Shown here: one piece after another, positions 29,445-41,937 of the stretch
How positions within the stretch are numbered: position 1 is the stretch's first letter
How the letters are laid out: every line of letters starts with the position of its first letter
Assembly (NCBI GenBank): GCA_964016885.1
Contig: OZ024744.1
Span: 119,169,197 to 119,233,196 of the forward strand
Origin: Eledone cirrhosa
Taxonomy: Eukaryota; Mollusca; Cephalopoda; Octopoda; Eledonidae
Reading direction: 5' to 3'
Length of the DNA stretch: 64,000 nucleotides
The notes under the pieces: generated by a model
What the model was told of the DNA's origin: nothing
Databases searched by the model: none
What the model saw: only the letters and a program-made list of their open reading frames with translations
Made by a program: the position numbers and the translations under genes

Positions 29445-32400
29445 AACTGACTTGGTGTTACTAACATTATTTCTGTAACAACTGACTTGGTGTTACTAAC
29501 ATTATTACTGTAACAACTGACTAATGTTACTAACATTATTACTGTAACAACTGACTAATGTTACTAACATTATTACTGTAACAACTGACTAATGTTACTA
29601 ACATTATTACTGCAACAAATGACTAATGTTACTAACATTATTACTGTAACAACTGACTTGGTGTTACTAACATTACTACTGTAACAATTGACTTGGTGTT
29701 ACTAACATTATTACTGTAACAACTGACTAATGTTACTAACGTTATTACTGTAACAACTGACTAATGTTACTAACATTATTACTGTAACAACTGACTTGGT
29801 GTTACTAACATTATTACTGTAACAACTGACTTGGTGTTACTAACATTATTACTGTAACAACTGACTAATGTTACTAACGTTATTACTGTAACAACTGACT
29901 TGGTGTTACTAACATTATTACTGTAACAACTGACTAATGTTACTAACATTATTACTGTAACAATTGACTAATGTTACTAACATTATTACTGTAACAAATG
30001 ACTAATGTTACTAACATTATTACTGTAACAACTGACTAATGTTACTAACATTATTACTGTAACAACTGACTAATGTTACTAACATTATTACTGTAACTAC
30101 TAACTAATGTTACTAACATTATTACTGTAACAACTGACTTGGTGTTACTAACATTATTACTGTAACAACTGACTTGGTTTTACTAACATTATTACTGTAA
30201 CAACTGACTAATGTTACTAACATTATTACTGTAACAACTGACTTGGTGTTACTAACATTATTACTGTAACAACTGACTTGGTGTTACTAACATTATTACT
30301 GTAACAACTGACTAATGTTACTAACATTATTACTGTAACAACTGACTTGGTGTTACTAACATTATTACTGTAACAATTGACTTGGTGTTACTAACATTAT
30401 TACTGTAACAATTGACTAATGTTACTAACATTATTACTGTAACAACTGACTTGGTGTTACTAACATTATTACTGTAACAACTGACTTGGTGTTACTAACA
30501 TTATTAATGTAACAACTGGCTAATGTTACTAACATTATTACTGTAACAACTGACTTGGTGTTACTAACATTATTACTGTAACAACTGACTAATGTTACTA
30601 ACGTTATTACTGTAACAACTGACTAGGTGTTACTAACATTATTACTGTAACAACTGACTTGGTGTTACTAACATTATTACTGTAACAACTGACTAATGTT
30701 ACTAACATTATTACTGTAACAACTGACTTGGCGTTACTAACATTATTACTGTAACAAATGACTAATGTTACTAACATTATTACTGTAACAACTGACTAAT
30801 GTTACTAACATTATTACTGTAACAACTGACTAATGGTACTAACATTTTTACTGTAACAACTGACTTGGTGTTACTAACATTATTACTGTAACAACTGACT
30901 TGGTGTTACTAACATTATTACTGTAACAACTGACTAATGTTACTAACATTATTACTGTAACAACTCACTAATGTTACTAACATTATTACTGTAACAATTG
31001 ACTTGGTGTTACTAACATTATTACTGTAACAACTGACTTGGTGTTACTAACATTATTACTGTAACAACTGACTTGGTGTTACTAACTTTATTACTGTAAC
31101 AACTGACTTGGTGTTACTAACATTATTACTGTAACAACTGACTAATGGTACTGACATTATTACTGTAACAACTGACTAATGGTACTAACATTATTACTGT
31201 AACAACTGACTTGGTGTTACTAACGTTATTACTGTAACAACTGACTTGGTGTTACTAACATTATTACTGTGACAACTGACTAATGTTACTAACATTATTA
31301 CTGTAACAACTGACTTGGTGTTACTTACATTATTACTGTAACAACTGACTTGGTGTTACTAACATTATTACTGTAACAACTGACTTGGTGTTACTAACAT
31401 TATTACTGTAACAACGGACTTGGTGTTACTAACATTATTACTGTAATAACTGACTTGGTGTTACTAACATTATTACTGTAACAACTGACTTGGCGTTACT
31501 AACATTATTACTGTAACAACTGACTTGGTGTTACTAACATTATTACTGTAACAACTGACTTGGTGTTACTAACATTATTACTGTAACAACTGACTTGGTG
31601 TTATAAACATTATTACTGTAACAACTGACTTGGTGTTACTAACATTATTACTGTAACAACTGACTTGGTGTTACTAACATTATTACTGTAACAACTGACT
31701 TGGTGTTACTAACATTATTACTGTAACAACTGACTTGGTGTTACTAACATTATGACTGTAACAACTGACTTGGTGTTACTAACATTATTACTGTAACAAC
31801 TGACTTGGTGTTACTAACATTATTACTGTAACAACTGACTTGGTGTTACTAACATTATTACTGTAACAACTGACTAATGTTACTAACATTATTACTGTAA
31901 CAACTGACTTGGTGTTACTAACATTATTACTGTAACAACTGACTAATGTTACTAACATTATTACTGTAACAACTGACTTGGTGTTACTAACATTATTACT
32001 GTAATAAATGACTAATGTTACTAACATTATTACTGTAACAACTGACTAATGTTACTAACGTTATTACTGTAACAACTGACTAGGTGTTACTAACATTATT
32101 ACTGTAACAACTGACTTGGTGTTACTAACATTATTACTGTAACAACTGACTAATGTTACTAACATTATTACTGTAACAACTGACTTGGTGTTACTAACAT
32201 TATTACTGTAACAAATGACTAATGTTACTAACATTATTACTGTAACAACTGACTAATGTTACTAACATTATTACTGTAACAACTGACTAATGGTACTAAC
32301 ATTATTACTGTAACAACTGACTTGGTGTTACTAACATTATTACTGTAACAACTGACTTGGTGTTACTAACATTATTACTGTAACAAATGACTAATGTTAC

Positions 32401-33003
32401 TAACATTATTACTGTAACAACTGACTAATGTTACTAACATTATTACTGTAACAATTGACTTGGTGTTACTAACATTATTACTGTAACAACTGACTTGGTG
32501 TTACTAACATTATCACTGTAACAACTGACTAATGGTACTAACATTATTACTGTAACAACTGACTAATGGTACTAACATTATTACTGTAACACCTGACTTG
32601 GTGTTACTAACGTTATTACTGTAACAACTGACTTGGTGTTACTAACATTATTACTGTGACAACTGACTAATGTTACTAACATTATTACTGTAACAACTGA
32701 CTTGGTGTTACTAACATTATTACTGTGACAACTGACTAATGTTACTAACATTATTACTGTAACAACTGACTTGGTGTTACTAACATTATTACTGTGACAA
32801 CTGACAAATGTTACTAACATTATTACTGTAACAACTGACTTGGTGTTACTAACATTATTACTGTGACAACTGACTAATGTTACTAACATTATTACTGTAA
32901 CAACTGACTAATGTTACTAACATTATTACTGTAACAACTGACTAATGTTACTAACATTATTACTGCAACAAATGACTAATGTTACTAACATTATTACTGT
33001 AAC
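29445..33003. repeat. 3559-bp tandem duplication, copy 1
   Basis: Landmarks recur exactly 3559 bp later: CATTATTTCTG (29470/33029), CTGCAAC (29611/33170), CATTACTACTG (29671/33230), AACTACTAAC (30096/33655), TTATAAAC (near 31612), TATGACTG (near 31753), and dimer blocks 31788/35347 and 32581/36140. It joins CTGCAAC-type DNA (left) to one cassette and a GTGACA dimer block (right). An extra CTGCAAC at 32964, only 206 bp before the next, marks the junction. Confidence 0.82.
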
Positions 33004-36000
33004 AACTGACTTGGTGTTACTAACATTATTTCTGTAACAACTGACTTGGTGTTACTAACATTATTACTGTAACAACTGACTAATGTTACTAACATTATTA
33101 CTGTAACAACTGACTAATGTTACTAACATTATTACTGTAACAACTGACTAATGTTACTAACATTATTACTGCAACAAATGACTAATGTTACTAACATTAT
33201 TACTGTAACAACTGACTTGGTGTTACTAACATTACTACTGTAACAATTGACTTGGTGTTACTAACATTATTACTGTAACAACTGACTAATGTTACTAACG
33301 TTATTACTGTAACAACTGACTAATGTTACTAACATTATTACTGTAACAACTGACTTGGTGTTACTAACATTATTACTGTAACAACTGACTTGGTGTTACT
33401 AACATTATTACTGTAACAACTGACTAATGTTACTAACGTTATTACTGTAACAACTGACTTGGTGTTACTAACATTATTACTGTAACAACTGACTAATGTT
33501 ACTAACATTATTACTGTAACAATTGACTAATGTTACTAACATTATTACTGTAACAAATGACTAATGTTACTAACATTATTACTGTAACAACTGACTAATG
33601 TTACTAACATTATTACTGTAACAACTGACTAATGTTACTAACATTATTACTGTAACTACTAACTAATGTTACTAACATTATTACTGTAACAACTGACTTG
33701 GTGTTACTAACATTATTACTGTAACAACTGACTTGGTGTTACTAACATTATTACTGTAACAACTGACTAATGTTACTAACATTATTACTGTAACAACTGA
33801 CTTGGTGTTACTAACATTATTACTGTAACAACTGACTTGGTGTTACTAACATTATTACTGTAACAACTGACTAATGTTACTAACATTATTACTGTAACAA
33901 CTGACTTGGTGTTACTAACATTATTACTGTAACAATTGACTTGGTGTTACTAACATTATTACTGTAACAATTGACTAATGTTACTAACATTATTACTGTA
34001 ACAACTGACTTGGTGTTACTAACATTATTACTGTAACAACTGACTTGGTGTTACTAACATTATTAATGTAACAACTGGCTAATGTTACTAACATTATTAC
34101 TGTAACAACTGACTTGGTGTTACTAACATTATTACTGTAACAACTGACTAATGTTACTAACGTTATTACTGTAACAACTGACTAGGTGTTACTAACATTA
34201 TTACTGTAACAACTGACTTGGTGTTACTAACATTATTACTGTAACAACTGACTAATGTTACTAACATTATTACTGTAACAACTGACTTGGCGTTACTAAC
34301 ATTATTACTGTAACAAATGACTAATGTTACTAACATTATTACTGTAACAACTGACTAATGTTACTAACATTATTACTGTAACAACTGACTAATGGTACTA
34401 ACATTTTTACTGTAACAACTGACTTGGTGTTACTAACATTATTACTGTAACAACTGACTTGGTGTTACTAACATTATTACTGTAACAACTGACTAATGTT
34501 ACTAACATTATTACTGTAACAACTCACTAATGTTACTAACATTATTACTGTAACAATTGACTTGGTGTTACTAACATTATTACTGTAACAACTGACTTGG
34601 TGTTACTAACATTATTACTGTAACAACTGACTTGGTGTTACTAACTTTATTACTGTAACAACTGACTTGGTGTTACTAACATTATTACTGTAACAACTGA
34701 CTAATGGTACTGACATTATTACTGTAACAACTGACTAATGGTACTAACATTATTACTGTAACAACTGACTTGGTGTTACTAACGTTATTACTGTAACAAC
34801 TGACTTGGTGTTACTAACATTATTACTGTGACAACTGACTAATGTTACTAACATTATTACTGTAACAACTGACTTGGTGTTACTTACATTATTACTGTAA
34901 CAACTGACTTGGTGTTACTAACATTATTACTGTAACAACTGACTTGGTGTTACTAACATTATTACTGTAACAACGGACTTGGTGTTACTAACATTATTAC
35001 TGTAATAACTGACTTGGTGTTACTAACATTATTACTGTAACAACTGACTTGGCGTTACTAACATTATTACTGTAACAACTGACTTGGTGTTACTAACATT
35101 ATTACTGTAACAACTGACTTGGTGTTACTAACATTATTACTGTAACAACTGACTTGGTGTTATAAACATTATTACTGTAACAACTGACTTGGTGTTACTA
35201 ACATTATTACTGTAACAACTGACTTGGTGTTACTAACATTATTACTGTAACAACTGACTTGGTGTTACTAACATTATTACTGTAACAACTGACTTGGTGT
35301 TACTAACATTATGACTGTAACAACTGACTTGGTGTTACTAACATTATTACTGTAACAACTGACTTGGTGTTACTAACATTATTACTGTAACAACTGACTT
35401 GGTGTTACTAACATTATTACTGTAACAACTGACTAATGTTACTAACATTATTACTGTAACAACTGACTTGGTGTTACTAACATTATTACTGTAACAACTG
35501 ACTAATGTTACTAACATTATTACTGTAACAACTGACTTGGTGTTACTAACATTATTACTGTAATAAATGACTAATGTTACTAACATTATTACTGTAACAA
35601 CTGACTAATGTTACTAACGTTATTACTGTAACAACTGACTAGGTGTTACTAACATTATTACTGTAACAACTGACTTGGTGTTACTAACATTATTACTGTA
35701 ACAACTGACTAATGTTACTAACATTATTACTGTAACAACTGACTTGGTGTTACTAACATTATTACTGTAACAAATGACTAATGTTACTAACATTATTACT
35801 GTAACAACTGACTAATGTTACTAACATTATTACTGTAACAACTGACTAATGGTACTAACATTATTACTGTAACAACTGACTTGGTGTTACTAACATTATT
35901 ACTGTAACAACTGACTTGGTGTTACTAACATTATTACTGTAACAAATGACTAATGTTACTAACATTATTACTGTAACAACTGACTAATGTTACTAACATT

Positions 36001-36445
36001 ATTACTGTAACAATTGACTTGGTGTTACTAACATTATTACTGTAACAACTGACTTGGTGTTACTAACATTATCACTGTAACAACTGACTAATGGTACTAA
36101 CATTATTACTGTAACAACTGACTAATGGTACTAACATTATTACTGTAACACCTGACTTGGTGTTACTAACGTTATTACTGTAACAACTGACTTGGTGTTA
36201 CTAACATTATTACTGTGACAACTGACTAATGTTACTAACATTATTACTGTAACAACTGACTTGGTGTTACTAACATTATTACTGTGACAACTGACTAATG
36301 TTACTAACATTATTACTGTAACAACTGACTTGGTGTTACTAACATTATTACTGTGACAACTGACAAATGTTACTAACATTATTACTGTAACAACTGACTT
36401 GGTGTTACTAACATTATTACTGTGACAACTGACTAATGTTACTAA
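33004..36445. repeat. 3559-bp tandem duplication, copy 2
   Basis: This is the second copy of the preceding block, with all listed landmarks in the same order. The match ends at about 36445, after the GTGACA dimer block at 36140-36448, where B monomers leading to ATTAATG replace the CTGCAAC run of copy 1. Its right part (from about 34170) is also the left part of the later 3393-bp duplication, so the two events are nested. Confidence 0.8.
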
Positions 36446-37562
36446 CATTATTACTGTAACAACTGACTTGGTGTTACTAACATTATTACTGTAACAACTG
36501 ACTTGGTGTTACTAACATTATTACTGTAACAACTGACTTGGTGTTACTAACATTATTAATGTAACAACTGGCTAATGTTACTAACATTATTACTGTAACA
36601 ACTGACTTGGTGTTACTAACATTATTACTGTAACAACTGACTAATGTTACTAACGTTATTACTGTAACAACTGACTAGGTGTTACTAACATTATTACTGT
36701 AACAACTGACTTGGTGTTACTAACATTATTACTGTAACAACTGACTAATGTTACTAACATTATTACTGTAACAACTGACTTGGCGTTACTAACATTATTA
36801 CTGTAACAAATGACTAATGTTACTAACATTATTACTGTAACAACTGACTAATGTTACTAACATTATTACTGTAACAACTGACTAATGGTACTAACATTAT
36901 TACTGTAACAACTGACTTGGTGTTACTAACATTATTACTGTAACAACTGACTTGGTGTTACAAACATTATTACTGTAACAACTGACTAATGTTACTAACA
37001 TTATTACTGTAACAACTCACTAATGTTACTAACATTATTACTGTAACAATTGACTTGGTGTTACTAACATTATTACTGTAACAACTGACTTGGTGTTACT
37101 AACATTATTACTGTAACAACTGACTTGGTTTTACTAACTTTATTACTGTAACAACTGACTTGGTGTTACTAACATTATTACTGTAACAACTGACTAATGG
37201 TACTAACATTATTACTGTAACAACTGACTAATGGTACTAACATTATTACTGTAACAACTGACTTGGTGTTACTAACGTTATTACTGTAACAACTGACTTG
37301 GTGTTACTAACATTATTACTGTGACAACTGACTAATGTTACTAACATTATTACTGTAACAACTGACTTGGTGTTACTTACATTATTACTGTAACAACTGA
37401 CTTGGTGTTACTAACATTATTACTGTGACAACTGACTTGGTGTTACTAACATTATTACTGTAACAACGGACTTGGTGTTACTAACATTATTACTGTAACA
37501 ACTGACTTGGTGTTACTAACATTATTAATGTAACAACTGGCTAATGTTACTAACATTATTAC
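34170..37562. repeat. 3393-bp duplication, copy 1 (no SINE)
   Basis: Landmarks recur 3393 bp downstream: CTAGGTG (34183/37576), TATGACTG (near 35312/38705), dimer blocks 35347/38740 and 36140/39533, and the TTACAAAC variant (36961/40354). Near 37427 it carries a GTGACA placed in a B monomer, a rare combination; the matching position in copy 2 (40820) has GTAACA. The site matching the SINE fragment, just before AACGGAC near 37464, is empty here. Confidence 0.8.
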
Positions 37563-40500
37563 TGTAACAACTGACTAGGTGTTACTAACATTATTACTGT
37601 AACAACTGACTTGGTGTTACTAACATTATTACTGTAACAACTGACTAATGTTACTAACATTATTACTGTAACAACTGACTTGGCGTTACTAACATTATTA
37701 CTGTAACAAATGACTAATGTTACTAACATTATTACTGTAACAACTGACTAATGTTACTAACATTATTACTGTAACAACTGACTAATGGTACTAACATTTT
37801 TACTGTAACAACTGACTTGGTGTTACTAACATTATTACTGTAACAACTGACTTGGTGTTACTAACATTATTACTGTAACAACTGACTAATGTTACTAACA
37901 TTATTACTGTAACAACTCACTAATGTTACTAACATTATTACTGTAACAATTGACTTGGTGTTACTAACATTATTACTGTAACAACTGACTTGGTGTTACT
38001 AACATTATTACTGTAACAACTGACTTGGTGTTACTAACTTTATTACTGTAACAACTGACTTGGTGTTACTAACATTATTACTGTAACAACTGACTAATGG
38101 TACTGACATTATTACTGTAACAACTGACTAATGGTACTAACATTATTACTGTAACAACTGACTTGGTGTTACTAACGTTATTACTGTAACAACTGACTTG
38201 GTGTTACTAACATTATTACTGTGACAACTGACTAATGTTACTAACATTATTACTGTAACAACTGACTTGGTGTTACTTACATTATTACTGTAACAACTGA
38301 CTTGGTGTTACTAACATTATTACTGTAACAACTGACTTGGTGTTACTAACATTATTACTGTAACAACGGACTTGGTGTTACTAACATTATTACTGTAATA
38401 ACTGACTTGGTGTTACTAACATTATTACTGTAACAACTGACTTGGCGTTACTAACATTATTACTGTAACAACTGACTTGGTGTTACTAACATTATTACTG
38501 TAACAACTGACTTGGTGTTACTAACATTATTACTGTAACAACTGACTTGGTGTTATAAACATTATTACTGTAACAACTGACTTGGTGTTACTAACATTAT
38601 TACTGTAACAACTGACTTGGTGTTACTAACATTATTACTGTAACAACTGACTTGGTGTTACTAACATTATTACTGTAACAACTGACTTGGTGTTACTAAC
38701 ATTATGACTGTAACAACTGACTTGGTGTTACTAACATTATTACTGTAACAACTGACTTGGTGTTACTAACATTATTACTGTAACAACTGACTTGGTGTTA
38801 CTAACATTATTACTGTAACAACTGACTAATGTTACTAACATTATTACTGTAACAACTGACTTGGTGTTACTAACATTATTACTGTAACAACTGACTAATG
38901 TTACTAACATTATTACTGTAACAACTGACTTGGTGTTACTAACATTATTACTGTAACAAATGACTAATGTTACTAACATTATTACTGTAACAACTGACTA
39001 ATGTTACTAACGTTATTACTGTAACAACTGACTAGGTGTTACTAACATTATTACTGTAACAACTGACTTGGTGTTACTAACATTATTACTGTAACAACTG
39101 ACTAATGTTACTAACATTATTACTGTAACAACTGACTTGGTGTTACTAACATTATTACTGTAACAAATGACTAATGTTACTAACATTATTACTGTAACAA
39201 CTGACTAATGTTACTAACATTATTACTGTAACAACTGACTAATGGTACTAACATTATTACTGTAACAACTGACTTGGTGTTACTAACATTATTACTGTAA
39301 CAACTGACTTGGTGTTACTAACATTATTACTGTAACAACTGACTAATGTTACTAACATTATTACTGTAACAACTGACTAATGTTACTAACATTATTACTG
39401 TAACAATTGACTTGGTGTTACTAACATTATTACTGTAACAACTGACTTGGTGTTACTAACATTATCACTGTAACAACTGACTAATGGTACTAACATTATT
39501 ACTGTAACAACTGACTAATGGTACTAACATTATTACTGTAACACCTGACTTGGTGTTACTAACGTTATTACTGTAACAACTGACTTGGTGTTACTAACAT
39601 TATTACTGTGACAACTGACTAATGTTACTAACATTATTACTGTAACAACTGACTTGGTGTTACTAACATTATTACTGTGACAACTGACTAATGTTACTAA
39701 CATTATTACTGTAACAACTGACTTGGTGTTACTAACATTATTACTGTGACAACTGACAAATGTTACTAACATTATTACTGTAACAACTGACTTGGTGTTA
39801 CTAACATTATTACTGTGACAACTGACTAATGTTACTAACATTATTACTGTAACAACTGACTTGGTGTTACTAACATTATTACTGTAACAACTGACTTGGT
39901 GTTACTAACATTATTACTGTAACAACTGACTTGGTGTTACTAACATTATTAATGTAACAACTGGCTAATGTTACTAACATTATTACTGTAACAACTGACT
40001 TGGTGTTACTAACATTATTACTGTAACAACTGACTAATGTTACTAACGTTATTACTGTAACAACTGACTAGGTGTTACTAACATTATTACTGTAACAACT
40101 GACTTGGTGTTACTAACATTATTACTGTAACAACTGACTAATGTTACTAACATTATTACTGTAACAACTGACTTGGCGTTATTAACATTATTACTGTAAC
40201 AAATGACTAATGTTACTAACATTATTACTGTAACAACTGACTAATGTTACTAACATTATTACTGTAACAACTGACTAATGGTACTAACATTATTACTGTA
40301 ACAACTGACTTGGTGTTACTAACATTATTACTGTAACAACTGACTTGGTGTTACAAACATTATTACTGTAACAACTGACTAATGTTACTAACATTATTAC
40401 TGTAACAACTCACTAATGTTACTAACATTATTACTGTAACAATTGACTTGGTGTTACTAACATTATTACTGTAACAACTGACTTGGTGTTACTAACATTA

Positions 40501-40837
40501 TTACTGTAACAACTGACTTGGTTTTACTAACTTTATTACTGTAACAACTGACTTGGTGTTACTAACATTATTACTGTAACAACTGACTAATGGTACTAAC
40601 ATTATTACTGTAACAACTGACTAATGGTACTAACATTATTACTGTAACAACTGACTTGGTGTTACTAACGTTATTACTGTAACAACTGACTTGGTGTTAC
40701 TAACATTATTACTGTGACAACTGACTAATGTTACTAACATTATTACTGTAACAACTGACTTGGTGTTACTTACATTATTACTGTAACAACTGACTTGGTG
40801 TTACTAACATTATTACTGTAACAACTGACTTGGTGTT

Positions 40838-40948
40838 GAGTTCAAATCCCGCCGAGGTTAACTTTGCCTTTCATCCTTACGGGGTCGATAAAATAAAGTA
40901 CCAGTAATACACTGGGTAATTGCTGGCCTTGTGCCTAAAATAGAAACA
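40838..40948 (+). mobile_element. 5'-truncated tRNA-derived SINE fragment, cephalopod-like
   Basis: This is the only non-satellite sequence in the window. It begins GAGTTCAAATCCCGCCG, which has the form of a tRNA T-arm or Pol III B box. It continues with AGGTTAACTTTGCCTTTCA, then GGGGTCGATAAAATAAAGT, CCAGTAATACACTGGG and a GGCCTTGTGCC block, and runs into ATTATTA at the right junction. From memory, this order (B box, CTTTGCCTTTCATCC, GGGGTCGATAAA, AGTACCAGT, CACTGGG, GGCCTTGTGCCT, then ATT repeats) is that of tRNA-related SINEs common in octopus and squid genomes. I could not check this against a database. The part upstream of the B box, including the A box, is absent, so the copy should be inactive. 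No target-site duplication is visible. The region between CACTGGG and GGCCTTGTGCC looks shorter than I recall for related elements. Confidence 0.75.
40839..40849 (+). promoter_or_regulatory. Pol III B-box-like motif in the SINE fragment
   Basis: AGTTCAAATCC matches the general B-box form GGTTCGANNCC except for A in place of G at positions 1 and 6. No A box lies at the expected distance upstream, where the DNA is plain satellite. The motif is therefore most likely a relic of a tRNA-derived promoter. Confidence 0.55.
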
Positions 40949-41067
40949 ATTATTACTGTAACAACGGACTTGGTGTTACTAACATTATTACTGTAACAAC
41001 TGACTTGGTGTTACTAACATTATTAATGTAACAACTGGCTAATGTTACTAACATTATTACTGTAACA

Positions 41068-41937
41068 ACTGACTTGGTGTTACTAACATTATTACTGTAA
41101 CAACTGACTAATGTTACTAACGTTATTACTGTAACAACTGACTAGGTGTTACTAACATTATTACTGTAACAACTGACTTGGTGTTACTAACATTATTACT
41201 GTGACAACTGACTAATGTTACTAACATTATTACTGTAACAACTGACTTGGTGTTACTAACATTATTACTGTGACAACTGACTAATGTTACTAACATTATT
41301 ACTGTAACAACTGACTTGGTGTTACTAACATTATTACTGTGACAACTGACAAATGTTACTAACATTATTACTGTAACAACTGACTTGGTGTTACTAACAT
41401 TATTACTGTGACAACTGACTAATGTTACTAACATTATTACTGTAACAACTGACTTGGTGTTACTAACATTATTACTGTAACAACTGACTTGGTGTTACTA
41501 ACATTATTACTGTAACAACTGACTTGGTGTTACTAACATTATTAATGTAACAACTGGCTAATGTTACTAACATTATTACTGTAACAACTGACTTGGTGTT
41601 ACTAACATTATTACTGTAACAACTGACTAATGTTACTAACGTTATTACTGTAACAACTGACTAGGTGTTACTAACATTATTACTGTAACAACTGACTTGG
41701 TGTTACTAACATTATTACTGTAACAACTGACTAATGTTACTAACATTATTACTGTAACAACTGACTTGGCGTTACTAACATTATTACTGTAACAAATGAC
41801 TAATGTTACTAACATTATTACTGTAACAACTGACTAATGTTACTAACATTATTACTGTAACAACTGACTAATGGTACTAACATTATTACTGTAACAACTG
41901 ACTTGGTGTTACTAACATTATTACTGTAACAACTGAC
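41068..41937. repeat. Satellite segment with a recombinant cassette join
   Basis: The CTAGGTG monomer near 41140 is followed at once by a GTGACA dimer block (41126-41434). In other cassettes several hundred bases separate these two markers. The join suggests a deletion or unequal crossover between neighbouring copies. A new cassette starts with ATTAATG/AACTGGC near 41540. Only satellite is seen. Confidence 0.7.

Larger units (their letters stand above)
37563..41067. repeat. 3393-bp duplication, copy 2, carrying the SINE fragment
   Basis: This copy follows copy 1 and keeps its variant order. To the right of 40838 the offset grows from 3393 to 3498 bp: the CGGA landmark is at 37467 and 40965. 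The 105-bp increase equals the 111-bp SINE fragment minus six satellite bases that are missing at its site. Agreement ends near 41067. Confidence 0.82.

Noticed and set aside
40838..40860. Complete tRNA gene at the SINE fragment
   Set aside because: Only a B-box/T-arm-like part is present. There is no A box, anticodon arm or acceptor stem, and the flanking DNA is satellite.
40863..40948. Small coding exon or gene fragment in the non-satellite insert
   Set aside because: The sequence matches the layout of a non-coding SINE body and is too short and stop-rich to support a coding call.
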